From the NCBI RefSeq assembly GCF_001721645.1, contig NZ_CP017141.1, forward strand, positions 3,162,001 to 3,226,000: DNA of 64,000 bases. The letters are read 5' to 3'. The translations under genes were made by a program, and so were the position numbers. This DNA is from Pedobacter steynii (lineage in GTDB: Bacteria > Bacteroidota > Bacteroidia > Sphingobacteriales > Sphingobacteriaceae). This document shows, piece by piece, positions 1 through 8,957 of this stretch. Position 1 is the first letter of the stretch. The number at the start of each line of letters is the position of its first letter. A model generated the notes under the pieces. It searched no databases. It had not been told where the DNA came from and worked only from the letters and a program-made list of their open reading frames with translations.

Positions 1-644
1 TATCATTAATTGGAGCAAGCGGCTTCGTTGGCACAAACATTTTAGAGGAGTTGTTAACCCGTGGTCATCAGGTGACCGGAATTGTAAGAGATGCAGCAAA
101 ACTGAAACAGGCTGGTGAGGGATTAACCGTAAAAGAAGTAGATGTCTTAAATACAGAGGCACTGACTGATGCTATAAATGGTTCTGATGTGGTGATTAGT
201 GCCTATAATGCAGGCTGGACCAATCCCAATCTTTATCAGGATTTTATTGCCGGTTCGGAAGCCATTCAAAAGGCTGTTAAAACATCTGATGTAAATCGTC
301 TGATTGTTATTGGTGGGGCAGGAAGTTTAGAGATTGATGGAAAGCAGCTGGTAGACGGGCCTGATTTTCCCGCTGATTATAAAGCCGGGGCTACAGCAGC
401 AAGAGATTACCTGAATACGATTAAACAAGAACAGGATCTGGAATGGACTTTCTTTAGTCCTGCAATAGAAATGCATCCTGGTATTACTAGCGGACGTACT
501 GGTCAGTATCGTTTGGGAGCTAATACTCCTGTCTTCAACGAAGAGGGCAGAAGTATTCTTTCTGTACAGGATTTAGCGGTGGTAATTGCGGACGAAGCGG
601 AAAGCAATAAACATCCAAAGCAAAGGTTCACAGCTGCATATTAG
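1..644 (+). CDS. NAD(P)-binding NmrA-like reductase, 5'-truncated
   Basis: The gene enters from outside the window: the open frame runs from base 3 with no start codon, and its first visible residues contain the Rossmann dinucleotide motif GASGFVG, so only a few N-terminal residues are missing. The rest (DVLNTEALTDAINGSDVVIS, then VIGGAG) matches atypical short-chain dehydrogenase/NmrA-like proteins that bind NAD(P) in the cytoplasm. No classical Tyr-x3-Lys catalytic pair is evident, as is usual for this subfamily, so it may be a redox sensor or an epimerase/reductase of unknown substrate. A TTG at base 51 lies inside the Rossmann fold and cannot be the true start. A terminator follows the stop codon. 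Confidence 0.85.
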   Translation, partial: SLIGASGFVGTNILEELLTRGHQVTGIVRDAAKLKQAGEGLTVKEVDVLNTEALTDAINGSDVVISAYNAGWTNPNLYQDFIAGSEAIQKAVKTSDVNRLIVIGGAGSLEIDGKQLVDGPDFPADYKAGATAARDYLNTIKQEQDLEWTFFSPAIEMHPGITSGRTGQYRLGANTPVFNEEGRSILSVQDLAVVIADEAESNKHPKQRFTAAY

Positions 645-660
645 GTATCAGCTAAAATCA

Positions 661-693
661 GGTCGTTCGGAATTTCAAGTTCGGACGACCTTT
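661..693 (+). terminator. Rho-independent terminator after NmrA-like gene
   Basis: GGTCGTTCGG (661-670) pairs with TTCGGACGACC (ending at 690) through about ten base pairs with two G-U wobbles and a ten-base AT-rich loop, followed by TTTT. It lies just after the stop at 644 and ends the truncated upstream gene. Confidence 0.75.
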
Positions 694-770
694 TAGTTTA
701 TCGTAATTTTCTAATAAAGACTAGCGTTTCACTAGATATTGTATTACTTTTGCGGCGAATATAGATTCGG

Positions 771-1343
771 ATGCCAGGAAAGATCATTAGAAAACATTAC
801 CGCAGAGCAAGGTATGTATTGTACCGGGAGACTTTAATTGATGCAAAAGAGCATGTTTTAACATTTATCGGTTCTTTTGTTGGCATTGGTTTAATTGGAT
901 TGCTCAATAGTCAGTATCTGGTTGCCAATGATAATTTATTCCTGATCGGTTCGTTTGGGGCATCATCGGTATTGATTTACGGCATCATTAACAGCCCTTT
1001 GGCACAACCGAGAAATCTGATCGGTGGTCACGTCATCTCCGCTATTATTGGGGTAACCATACTGAAGCTTTTTCCAAATGAACTCTGGTTTGCCGGTGCT
1101 TTAGCTGTTTCTCTTTCCATTGTAGCTATGCAGATCACGAAGACCTTGCATCCACCAGGTGGTGCAACGGCTTTAATTGCAGTTACAGGTGGTGGAAAGA
1201 TTAAAGCGATGGGTTACCTTTATGTATTTTCACCGGTACTTACCGGTGTGCTGATCCTGTTTATGGTTGCACTGGTTTTTAACAACATGCGCCACCGGAA
1301 ATATCCGGCAAAACCTGTTTTTAAAAGGAGAAGGATACACTAA
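771..1343 (+). CDS. HPP family integral membrane protein
   Basis: 190 residues, with the family-defining HPPGGATAL motif at residues 127-135. Hydrophobic segments lie at about 32-52, 58-76, 84-102, 107-123 and 148-172, giving a small polytopic inner-membrane protein; both ends are basic. HPP proteins are a poorly characterised family, with cyanobacterial members linked to nitrite transport, but nothing around this gene supports nitrite here, so the substrate is unknown. The start ATG follows an AT-rich leader containing TACTTTTG (745-752), a fair Bacteroidota -7 element without an obvious -33 partner. The stop abuts the stop of the convergent ThuA-like gene. Confidence 0.85.
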   Translation: MPGKIIRKHYRRARYVLYRETLIDAKEHVLTFIGSFVGIGLIGLLNSQYLVANDNLFLIGSFGASSVLIYGIINSPLAQPRNLIGGHVISAIIGVTILKLFPNELWFAGALAVSLSIVAMQITKTLHPPGGATALIAVTGGGKIKAMGYLYVFSPVLTGVLILFMVALVFNNMRHRKYPAKPVFKRRRIH

Positions 1344-2084
1344 TTAAAGTTCCATACGTTTTACGCCCATAGCATATTGCAGACCTCCAAGCAGGTGTTG
1401 TAAGAAAAGAGGATCGGTATAAGATTCTTCCGTATGTCCCAATCCAGTATAAAATGACCTTCCTCCATCAAAATCATGGTACCAGGCCATAGGGTGGTTC
1501 GTACCGTTGGTGCCTCCTTTATAACTGTTTTCATCTATGCTGATCAGCACTTTCAAGTCAGTTGAAATGTCTTTGAAATTATACCATTCATCTTTTCTTT
1601 TCCAGATTTCCGGTAGATGTGCGGTAGAGACTGTCTTTCTGTTCAGCACATTTAATGCTGCAACTTGTTGCTCAGGATGTTTAAGAAAATAGGCGCCTAC
1701 AAGTTTGCCAAACCAGGGCCATTCGAACTCGGTATCCGTAGCAGCATGTACCCCAACAAAGCCGCCTCCAGACCTGATGTATTGTTCAAATGCTTTTTGC
1801 TGTTGTTCATTAAAAATGTCTCCTGTGGTATTCAGAAAAACAATCGCAGCATACTGTTTCAGGTTTCCGATGTTTATTTTTGTCGCATCTGTGGTGGTGT
1901 CGGCAACAAACTTATTTTCCATCGCCAGCCTTTGGATAGCCAGAATTCCCGCAGGAATGGAGCTATGGTGAAATCCGGAAGTTTTTGAAAAGACCAGGAT
2001 CTTTTTTTTCTTAGCAAAACTATTGCAGGCGAAGGACAGCATCAGGATGAAAGTCAGCGAGACAAAAGCAAATGATTTAGACAT
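1344..2084 (-). CDS. Secreted ThuA-like domain protein
   Basis: 246 residues. An N-terminal signal peptide (hydrophobic residues 5-22, ending near SFA) precedes a ThuA-like glutamine-amidotransferase-fold domain: ILVFSKTSGFHHSSI at the start, GGGFVGVHAATDTE in the middle, then a W-x2-F-x-LVGAYF-x2-HP block and the closing GLGHTEESY. These blocks typify the ThuA/PKD-ThuA proteins common in Bacteroidota carbohydrate loci; the biochemical activity is not established and the name comes from rhizobial trehalose/sucrose utilisation. It is monocistronic and convergent with the HPP gene. A more divergent ThuA-like protein is encoded at 36651-37508. Confidence 0.85.
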   Translation of the reverse strand: MSKSFAFVSLTFILMLSFACNSFAKKKKILVFSKTSGFHHSSIPAGILAIQRLAMENKFVADTTTDATKINIGNLKQYAAIVFLNTTGDIFNEQQQKAFEQYIRSGGGFVGVHAATDTEFEWPWFGKLVGAYFLKHPEQQVAALNVLNRKTVSTAHLPEIWKRKDEWYNFKDISTDLKVLISIDENSYKGGTNGTNHPMAWYHDFDGGRSFYTGLGHTEESYTDPLFLQHLLGGLQYAMGVKRMEL

Positions 2085-2114
2085 AAAATGGGATTTAAAT
2101 TATAAATATATCAT

Positions 2115-2468
2115 TTATCCTTTATATTCCGTAACGAGTAGATATTCATTATTATCCAGGGACAGATAGCCATATTCATAGCAGAAATAGTATATGTTTC
2201 CTTTCTTATTTTTATACACATGGGTGAAATAGTTCAGCATGATTCCCGTGGCCAGGAATTGTTGCTTGCTGATTCTTGTTTTGCCATCTGGATTTAGCCT
2301 TTTCAGTATTTCTCTGTTTTTTCTGAGAATTTTATTAATGGTCTTCAGGGCATTTTGTGCCAGACCCTTGTTCCCGTTGTTGTGGTTGTTACGGCAGTGC
2401 TGACTGCAGAACTTTTGATCCGATCGGCCTTTCAGGGGCTGTAGACAGTCTAAGCAGAATCTTTCCAT
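2115..2468 (-). CDS. Small zinc-ribbon protein of unknown function
   Basis: 117 residues. Four cysteines, C5, C8, C21 and C25 (CLDC ... CSQHC), form a probable treble-clef/zinc-ribbon site at the N-terminus. A Lys/Arg-rich helical middle (residues 34-70) and a tyrosine-rich C-terminal part with aromatic beta strands follow. No signal peptide is present, so the protein is probably cytoplasmic and may bind nucleic acid. It resembles short conserved Bacteroidota proteins with no assigned role. It is divergent from the ssb gene across a 178-base spacer. Confidence 0.7.
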   Translation of the reverse strand: MERFCLDCLQPLKGRSDQKFCSQHCRNNHNNGNKGLAQNALKTINKILRKNREILKRLNPDGKTRISKQQFLATGIMLNYFTHVYKNKKGNIYYFCYEYGYLSLDNNEYLLVTEYKG

Positions 2469-2524
2469 TTGTCTTAAAATCTGGATAAAAAAGTTAAAGT
2501 TAATTAATTTTCTCTATTAAGTGG

Positions 2525-2547
2525 TTATAAGCGTTTATAAGCGCTTA
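2525..2547. promoter_or_regulatory. Direct repeat plus palindrome upstream of ssb
   Basis: Two copies of TATAAGCG lie ten bases apart (from 2526 and 2536), and the second merges into the perfect ten-base palindrome TAAGCGCTTA (2538-2547). The element sits in the divergent spacer between the Zn-ribbon gene and ssb, about 100 bases before the ssb start, so it is a candidate binding site for a dimeric regulator. The function is inferred from position and symmetry only. Confidence 0.4.
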
Positions 2548-2646
2548 AAATGAGGAAAAGTTGTTTAATAATGCAGAGGTTTGTTTCGTCGGTAACCAAG
2601 GCGGTTGCTGTTCGTTAACAAGTAGATAACTTAATGATTTAAAGAG

Positions 2647-2988
2647 ATGAAAAATTTCAAAAACAGTGTTTATTTAACAGGTCATGCAGGAACAGATCCT
2701 ATTGTAGTGAATTTCTCTGATGAGAAAAAAGTAGCCAGAGTAAGCCTGGCAATTAATGACTTCTATAAAAACGCAGCCGGTGAGGCGGTATGTCAGACGC
2801 AATGGTTTAATCTGGTTTTTTGGAACAGGAAAGCAGATCTGGCATTGCAACTGATTAAAAAAGGAGCGGGCCTCAGTATCGAAGGGAGCTTAAATACGCA
2901 GAGCTATACTGATAAAAAAGGAGAGCAGCGTTTTACTACAGAAATTTTTGTTAACCATCTTGAAATCGTGGAAAGGGCAGAGGCGTAA
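2647..2988 (+). CDS. ssb: Single-stranded DNA-binding protein, short form
   Basis: 113 residues forming one OB fold: NSVYLTGHAGTDPIV at the N-terminus, RVSLAINDFYKN in the centre, TQWFNLVFWNRKADLA and SIEGSLNTQSYTDKKGEQRFTTEI to the end. These are the conserved blocks of bacterial SSB, which coats single-stranded DNA in replication and repair. The protein ends just after the OB fold (EIVERAEA) and lacks the long Gly/Pro-rich linker and acidic DDDIPF-type tip through which housekeeping SSBs recruit partners. It is therefore probably a second, accessory SSB. A terminator hairpin follows. Confidence 0.9.
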   Translation: MKNFKNSVYLTGHAGTDPIVVNFSDEKKVARVSLAINDFYKNAAGEAVCQTQWFNLVFWNRKADLALQLIKKGAGLSIEGSLNTQSYTDKKGEQRFTTEIFVNHLEIVERAEA

Positions 2989-2998
2989 TTCAGAGCAG

Positions 2999-3046
2999 CA
3001 TTGATGAGCAGCTCAAAGATGCTCATCAATGTGTTCTTATTTCTTT
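2999..3046. terminator. Bidirectional terminator between ssb and TonB receptor
   Basis: CATTGATGAGC (2999-3009) and GCTCATCAATG (3021-3031) form a perfect 11-bp stem with an 11-base loop, followed on the plus strand by a T-rich run. It lies between two convergent stop codons and can serve both genes. Confidence 0.8.
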
Positions 3047-5122
3047 TTAAATCTTTTTAAACTGAAGCATTAATCCGAGATAAAAGTTTCGTCCGGCTGC
3101 CGCATTAAAATATCTGCCACCTGCTGCATTCAAATCATTTCCAAGACTATATTTTTCATTTAAAAGGTTATCGGCCCCTGCAAAAATTTCTATTGGAAAG
3201 CGATTGTCTTGTCTGCCTTTCCAGCCTATCCTTGTCTGAACGAGATGATATCTTCTGGCATAAACGGTATTGGCGTCATTGAGCGGTATGCTGGAGGTAT
3301 AGTTATGCTGAGCAAACAGATGCCATTTCCGGGCAAACTGAACATCAGCGCTGCTAATCAGCATATGCTTCGGTACCCCTGTTAAGTTGTTGCCTGAATA
3401 ATCAAGGGTCTTGTCTGCATATCGGTTAAATTTGAACAGACTTAAAGTATAGGCATGATGGAATTGTAATCCCCGGATAAACTTTGATGCATTAGGGGCT
3501 ATAAGCCACACAGAGAAAGAACTTTCCAGTCCCCATTGCTTTGTTCCACCAGCATTGATAAAGTATTCAGTACCATCTTGATTTAGTCTTCTGACAATAG
3601 CATGTTGTAGTTGATAATAGAATCCAGTAAGGTCTATCTGGATGTTGTTCCCCGGGCTTTGATAACGGATCCCGCTTTCATAATTCCACCCGGATTCCGG
3701 TTGCAGATCTGTATTGATTAAATTGTCAGAAGCTCTGACCTCACTTATAGTCGGTGGAGAGTATCCCTTGCTGACAGCGCTGCGTAGGGATAGTTCCGGG
3801 GTAATTAAGTAAGAGAGGGCCAGTCTTGGCATGAACTGCAGGTCAAAGCGATTGGTTTTTTTATTTGTCAGTTCAGGAAAAATACTTCGGTAAGTATACT
3901 GGTACAAATTAGCACTGGCAGAAAGTTCCAATAACCACTTTTTATTTAAATCCATGCTGAAATGAGCAAAAGCAATATTAGAAGCAGCTTTTAGTTCATC
4001 ACCGACCTTTAATGCCGTAGCTTTGCCCCGGTCATTGCCATAATTATCAATATCAGAAGCAGTCTGCATACTTTCTATGCCCAGATTAAATCTGTAATTC
4101 AGCATTTTTGTTTGTCGTTGATACTCCAGGTAGGAGCGCAAGCCTAAAGTAAGTTCTTTCCTTTTTTCATAATTGGTTAGGAATGGATTCCTGAAATCTG
4201 TGTAAGATGAGAAAACCGATACTACATGTTTAAAATTGTTGCTGAGCTGCCAGTCATGAGAAATACCGCCAAATAATGTTTTGCTATAAATGCCTGCATT
4301 TTGTTGTATGGCACTTTTAAGAGCGCCATCTGCCGGTCTGGCTGCTTTGGGATTTTCTTCGTACTGTGCTGCGGTTAATCCACCGGGGGTATTGTAATGC
4401 AGATCAGAATAAAAAATCAGGGCTTTGAGCTGTCTGTCCTTTGCATAAGTGTATTTTTGCAGAATCTGGAAGTACTTTCTATCCATAGCACTATGATCCC
4501 GGTAGCCATCACTACGCTGGTAAGCCTGAGTAATGTTCAGGTTATATTTATTGAATTGCTGACCGAATGTTAGGTTCTGCCGAAATGTGCCATATGCAGC
4601 AGCTTCGAGCTTAACTGCGGCAGCGGTACGCGCAGTCATGTTCTCCTGCGGTTGAATCAGTACCACGCCGCCAGAATTTGCACCATAGATGCTTCCCTGA
4701 GGGCCCTTTAAGATCTGTATCTGATTTGTTCCTGAAACTTCTAACGAATTGAGGTAACTGTTTCCTCCGGCATCTGTTAGCGGGAAGTCGTCGAAATAGA
4801 TTTTCACATTCCGGACACCGAAAGGAGAGCGTAGTAAACTTCCCCTGATAGAAAGGCGATAGCTACCCGGTGAGCGTTCTTCCATTCTTAATCCGGAGAT
4901 GCTGTTCATTGCAGAGACAAAAGATCCTCCGGGCTGTTTATCCAGTAAAGACTGACTAATCAAACCAATTGAGCCGGTAGACCTGAGTAATGGTTGCGTA
5001 GAGAAATAGGGTCTGATCTGAACCTCCGGTAGTCTCCTGGTGGTGTCTTGCTGTTGCTGTCCAATAGCCGGAAAGGAAAGGAATAATAAGGCCGTGCCTA
5101 AAAATGTTTTCATCTTTAACAA
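3047..5122 (-). CDS. TonB-dependent outer-membrane receptor
   Basis: 691 residues. A signal peptide (residues 1-21, ending AIG before QQQQD) is followed by a TonB-box-like stretch (RLPEVQIRP), a plug domain (about 35-160, with SIRGSLLRSPFGVRNVKIYFDD and the terminal GANSGGVVLIQP) and a 22-strand-type barrel ending in aromatic residues. There is no carboxypeptidase-like N-terminal extension and no neighbouring SusD, so this is a classical receptor of the FecA/siderophore or cobalamin type rather than a SusC. The substrate cannot be inferred. The ATG at 5122 gives a good signal peptide; an alternative of three residues later (MKTF) is also plausible. Confidence 0.9.
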   Translation of the reverse strand: MLKMKTFLGTALLFLSFPAIGQQQQDTTRRLPEVQIRPYFSTQPLLRSTGSIGLISQSLLDKQPGGSFVSAMNSISGLRMEERSPGSYRLSIRGSLLRSPFGVRNVKIYFDDFPLTDAGGNSYLNSLEVSGTNQIQILKGPQGSIYGANSGGVVLIQPQENMTARTAAAVKLEAAAYGTFRQNLTFGQQFNKYNLNITQAYQRSDGYRDHSAMDRKYFQILQKYTYAKDRQLKALIFYSDLHYNTPGGLTAAQYEENPKAARPADGALKSAIQQNAGIYSKTLFGGISHDWQLSNNFKHVVSVFSSYTDFRNPFLTNYEKRKELTLGLRSYLEYQRQTKMLNYRFNLGIESMQTASDIDNYGNDRGKATALKVGDELKAASNIAFAHFSMDLNKKWLLELSASANLYQYTYRSIFPELTNKKTNRFDLQFMPRLALSYLITPELSLRSAVSKGYSPPTISEVRASDNLINTDLQPESGWNYESGIRYQSPGNNIQIDLTGFYYQLQHAIVRRLNQDGTEYFINAGGTKQWGLESSFSVWLIAPNASKFIRGLQFHHAYTLSLFKFNRYADKTLDYSGNNLTGVPKHMLISSADVQFARKWHLFAQHNYTSSIPLNDANTVYARRYHLVQTRIGWKGRQDNRFPIEIFAGADNLLNEKYSLGNDLNAAGGRYFNAAAGRNFYLGLMLQFKKI

Positions 5123-5173
5123 AGCTAAAATTTATGGCCAAAGAAAATAGCGTGTTGGCAGGATCTCAGGTAT

Positions 5174-5209
5174 AAAAAAAACCTGTTGGCTTTGCCAACA
5201 GGTTTTTTA
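5174..5209 (-). terminator. Rho-independent terminator of icd
   Basis: AACCTGTTGGC and GCCAACAGGTT flank a TTT loop and are bordered by A and T tracts on both sides, forming a textbook intrinsic terminator. It sits 17 bases beyond the icd stop and before the start of the next minus-strand gene. Confidence 0.9.
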
Positions 5210-5225
5210 TGATCTTAAAAAAAGA

Positions 5226-6461
5226 CTAAGCTAGTTTTGCTTGTAGATTCTCATCAATTGCGGCTAAGAATTCTTCAGTATATAGATAGTGCTTGCCATG
5301 TTCAACTTTGTTGCCATGGATACAAACTGCTAAATCTTTGGTCATTTTTCCGCTTTCTACGGTTTCAATACAAACTTGTTCTAAAGCCTGACAGAATTTA
5401 ACCAATTCCTGGTTGTTGTCTAAGATACCACGGAATTCCAAACCTCTTGTCCATGCAAAGATAGAAGCAATAGGATTGGTAGAAGTTGGTTTTCCAGCCT
5501 GGTGGTCACGGTAGTGGCGGGTAACTGTACCATGAGCCGCCTCTGCTTCCATTGTTTTTCCATCTGGTGTAATCAATACCGAAGTCATTAGACCTAATGA
5601 ACCGAATCCCTGAGCTACAGTGTCAGACTGAACATCTCCGTCATAGTTTTTACAAGCCCAAACGAAGTTACCATTCCATTTTAATGCTGAAGCAACCATG
5701 TCATCGATCAAACGGTGCTCATAAGTGATTCCCGCGGCGTCAAATCTAGCTTTGAAGTCATTTTCATAGATCTCCTGGAAGATATCTTTGAAACGTCCAT
5801 CATATTTTTTAAGAATGGTGTTTTTTGTGGATAGGTATAAAGGCCATTTTTTGCTTAATGCCTGGTTGAAACATGCATTTGCAAAACCACGGATACTTTC
5901 GTCAGTATTGTACATAGCAAGTGCAACACCATCACCTTTGAAGTTATAAACATCAAATGATTGAACTTCGCCACCATCTTCAGGAGTAAAAGTTAACGTT
6001 AATTTACCTTTCCCTTTAGTTACTAAATCAGTAGCACGGTATTGATCTCCAAAAGCGTGACGACCGATACAGATCGGAGCAGTCCAGTTTGGTACCAAAC
6101 GGGGAACATTACTCATCACAATCGGCTCACGGAAAACCGTTCCATCTAAAATATTACGGATGGTTCCGTTTGGTGATTTCCACATTTGTTTCAAATTAAA
6201 TTCCTTCACACGGTCTTCATCAGGAGTGATGGTTGCGCATTTGATCCCTACACCATATTTCTTGATCGCTTCAGCGGCATCAATTGTTACCTGGTCATTG
6301 GTTTCATCACGATACTCTACACCTAAATCGTAATATTTGATGTCAAGTTCCAAATAAGGAAGGATTAGTTTATCTTTAATGAATTTCCAAATGATGCGGG
6401 TCATTTCATCACCATCTAACTCTACAACGGGTTGGGTTACTTTAATTTTTTGTACAGACAT
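5226..6461 (-). CDS. icd: NADP-dependent isocitrate dehydrogenase (eukaryote-like type)
   Basis: 411 residues, the usual length of homodimeric type II NADP-IDH. It converts isocitrate to 2-oxoglutarate and CO2 in the TCA cycle, producing NADPH. Visible family blocks are [16 protein letters not shown] near the N-terminus, [21 protein letters not shown] (substrate loop), the metal-binding region [12 protein letters not shown], and [18 protein letters not shown] near the cofactor site. The sequence resembles IDH1/2-like enzymes more than the E. coli-type Icd. It stands alone, divergent from a small acidic protein, with a strong terminator behind it. Confidence 0.96.
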   Translation of the reverse strand: MSVQKIKVTQPVVELDGDEMTRIIWKFIKDKLILPYLELDIKYYDLGVEYRDETNDQVTIDAAEAIKKYGVGIKCATITPDEDRVKEFNLKQMWKSPNGTIRNILDGTVFREPIVMSNVPRLVPNWTAPICIGRHAFGDQYRATDLVTKGKGKLTLTFTPEDGGEVQSFDVYNFKGDGVALAMYNTDESIRGFANACFNQALSKKWPLYLSTKNTILKKYDGRFKDIFQEIYENDFKARFDAAGITYEHRLIDDMVASALKWNGNFVWACKNYDGDVQSDTVAQGFGSLGLMTSVLITPDGKTMEAEAAHGTVTRHYRDHQAGKPTSTNPIASIFAWTRGLEFRGILDNNQELVKFCQALEQVCIETVESGKMTKDLAVCIHGNKVEHGKHYLYTEEFLAAIDENLQAKLA

Positions 6462-6589
6462 ATTAGTGGATATAATTTTAATTGTTGAAATAACAAAGAT
6501 ATAAATTTTGAGTTTATAGCCTCATTTTCTGACAATATCCAAAAACAATTAAAGATTTTATAACGTTATGATGATATAAACTTACCATT

Positions 6590-6994
6590 ATGAGTATCGA
6601 AAAAAAGGATAAGCTTCATCCCACAGACCTGGGCGAAACTAAAGATTTTGAAAATTTATCTTACGATAGGGATAAAAACAGTTTTGTGTTTGATGTGAAA
6701 GGTGCGGAAAAGGAGTACGATCATCCTTTACCTTACGATACTTCAGCTCCTAATGGTGAGGATAGTATTTCTACATACGATGAAGCCAATCCTTATAATG
6801 GGACTGAGTACAATGACAGAGAGCAAATCGGCGAAAATCTGGAAGAGGCCGGAATGCATATTGATAACGGAGAGAGTGTTCAGCTGAATCCTGAAGATCA
6901 ATTACTTGGAAGAACTCCAGAAGACGATCGGCAGGACCTGGATGAAGAAGGATATCCGATTAATGATTCCCCTGCAATCAAAAGAAAATTCTAA
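6590..6994 (+). CDS. Small acidic hypothetical protein
   Basis: 134 residues, very rich in Asp, Glu, Asn and Tyr, with no hydrophobic segment, signal peptide or cysteine, so probably a soluble and perhaps largely disordered cytoplasmic protein. Motif-like repeats of the form YDxxxPY occur twice in the middle. I do not recognise a family with known function. The reading frame is supported by a normal ATG start and by codon use like its neighbours. Its stop overlaps the dnaX stop by four bases in convergent orientation. Confidence 0.6.
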   Translation: MSIEKKDKLHPTDLGETKDFENLSYDRDKNSFVFDVKGAEKEYDHPLPYDTSAPNGEDSISTYDEANPYNGTEYNDREQIGENLEEAGMHIDNGESVQLNPEDQLLGRTPEDDRQDLDEEGYPINDSPAIKRKF

Positions 6995-8814
6995 GGGTTT
7001 ACGTCGAGATTGAATTTGCGCCGGAACTCATCCAGCTTAGGGTTTTTTTCTACAAGAAACTGATACTTTTCGGTACTGGTGTATAACCTGTTTACCACCT
7101 CACGTGCCATCTGTATCGTTCGGATTGAAACGTGGAAGTTTTTAAGTCTTGGTCTTAAGAAATTCATCAGGTCTACCATTTCTTCCTGAAGCAGGCCTTC
7201 CTGAAGTTTATGCTCTACTTTGACAATAATTGTTTCCGTTCCCTCCAACTGAGGATCAGCGCCAGACATCAAGGTGTATATATTGATCTTTCCTGAGGTT
7301 TTTGCACTTTCTGAATATTCGTTCCAATAGACCAGAAGCTGAGGTAGGGTAAATATTTCCCGGTCGTCTCCACTAATGTATTTAGGCTCATCGCTATCTT
7401 CTCCTGCGGATGAGCGGTTAAGGTCTGTTAAAGAAGGAATAAAAGTTCCTGCATTACTTCCACTAAGATTTATCTTTTGGTTCAGGGCAATTTTTGCAGT
7501 AGGGGCCGGACTGGTTACAGACTTTACCGGAGTGCTGATTGCAGGTGCAGGAATGGGCTTGGGAGTCGGTTCTGCAACTACTGGGGCCTTTTCCTCTGAT
7601 TTATAAGTACTAACAACCGGGGTGCTTTGTTGAGGCGCCGGCGGACTTACATTAGTTTTTTTTTTAATCTGATCTGGGTCAGTTGCTGAGGTGTGGTTAG
7701 GCTGCTGGGCGAGTTGTAGTACCGAAGGAATGTGGCACATCTTGATCAGGGCCAGCTCCACCTGGAGCCGCTGGTTTTTGCTGTTTTTGTATATCAGATC
7801 GCACTGATTGGCCAGGTTTAATGCAGTGAGTACAAAGGAAACCGGAGTTTGCTGACTTTGACTGATATATTTTTGTTTGATATTTTCACTAACTTCCAGC
7901 AATTTCGTGGTCTGGGGATCTTTAGCTACCAGGAGGTTTCTAAGATGGCTTGCCAGTCCGTTAATGAAATTATTTCCGTCAAAGCCATTATTTAGTACTT
8001 CGTCGAATAAAATCAATGCATTGCTGACGTCAGCTGTGGTCAGGTATTGGGTAAGCTTAAAATAGTAATCATAATCCAGAATGTTCAGGTTATCGATTAC
8101 CGATTTATAGGTTAAATTCTTGTTGGTATAGCTGACAATCTGGTCGAACATAGAAAGGGCATCCCTTAACCCACCATCAGCCTTTTGAGCAATGATATGT
8201 AAGCCATCTGCTTCTACATTAATGTTTTCCCTTACTGCAATCTTGTTGAGGTGACTGGAGATGTCATCAACCTGTATCCGGTTAAAGTCAAAAATCTGGC
8301 AACGGGAAAGGATGGTTGGTAAAATTTTATGCTTTTCGGTAGTTGCCAGTATAAATATCGCATAAGAAGGCGGCTCTTCCAATGTTTTCAGGAATGCATT
8401 AAAAGCATTCGCAGAAAGCATGTGCACCTCATCAATGATATAGATCTTATACTTTCCTGCTTGTGGCGGAATACGTACCTGCTCAATCAAACTACGGATG
8501 TCATCAACAGAGTTGTTCGATGCCGCATCTAATTCGTGAAAATTGAAAGAATGACCTGTTTGAAATGAAACACAGGAATCGCAGGTTCCACAAGCCTCCT
8601 GATCTGCAGTTAAGCTGGTGCAATTGATAGTTTTTGCCAGAATCCTGGCACAGGTTGTTTTTCCTACTCCTCTGGGACCACAAAATAAAAAAGCCTGAGC
8701 CAGCTGATTGTTTTTGATGGCATTTTTCAGCGTACCCGTAATGTGATGCTGACCAACAACGGTTTCAAACGTTGCCGGACGGTATTTACGGGCTGATACT
8801 ATAAAATTCTCCAT
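6991..8814 (-). CDS. dnaX: DNA polymerase III subunit gamma/tau
   Basis: 607 residues. The AAA+ clamp-loader ATPase occupies about 1-370: Walker A GPRGVGKTT near residue 46, a four-cysteine zinc module (C64 to CGTCDSC), Walker B IYIIDEVHML, and the sensor region with the SRC arginine finger (ILSRCQIFDF). A Pro/Ala/Ser-rich linker (about 370-460) and a C-terminal domain resembling the tau region follow. The protein loads the sliding clamp and couples helicase to polymerase. Whether a shorter gamma form is made cannot be judged; no E. coli-type slippery site was identified. The start ATG directly precedes the conserved ARKYRP block. Confidence 0.96.
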   Translation of the reverse strand: MENFIVSARKYRPATFETVVGQHHITGTLKNAIKNNQLAQAFLFCGPRGVGKTTCARILAKTINCTSLTADQEACGTCDSCVSFQTGHSFNFHELDAASNNSVDDIRSLIEQVRIPPQAGKYKIYIIDEVHMLSANAFNAFLKTLEEPPSYAIFILATTEKHKILPTILSRCQIFDFNRIQVDDISSHLNKIAVRENINVEADGLHIIAQKADGGLRDALSMFDQIVSYTNKNLTYKSVIDNLNILDYDYYFKLTQYLTTADVSNALILFDEVLNNGFDGNNFINGLASHLRNLLVAKDPQTTKLLEVSENIKQKYISQSQQTPVSFVLTALNLANQCDLIYKNSKNQRLQVELALIKMCHIPSVLQLAQQPNHTSATDPDQIKKKTNVSPPAPQQSTPVVSTYKSEEKAPVVAEPTPKPIPAPAISTPVKSVTSPAPTAKIALNQKINLSGSNAGTFIPSLTDLNRSSAGEDSDEPKYISGDDREIFTLPQLLVYWNEYSESAKTSGKINIYTLMSGADPQLEGTETIIVKVEHKLQEGLLQEEMVDLMNFLRPRLKNFHVSIRTIQMAREVVNRLYTSTEKYQFLVEKNPKLDEFRRKFNLDVNP

Positions 8815-8957
8815 TCGCCAACGAAATTATAAATTTTTTACGGAGCTTGAGGGATTTGTTGGAAAATAAAATGAAGAGTTGCTGAATTAAAGATCTTTGC
8901 ATTTTTCGAGTACTGAAAATTTAATTTAGCTTTGCGCAAAAAATCCAAACTAAATTT

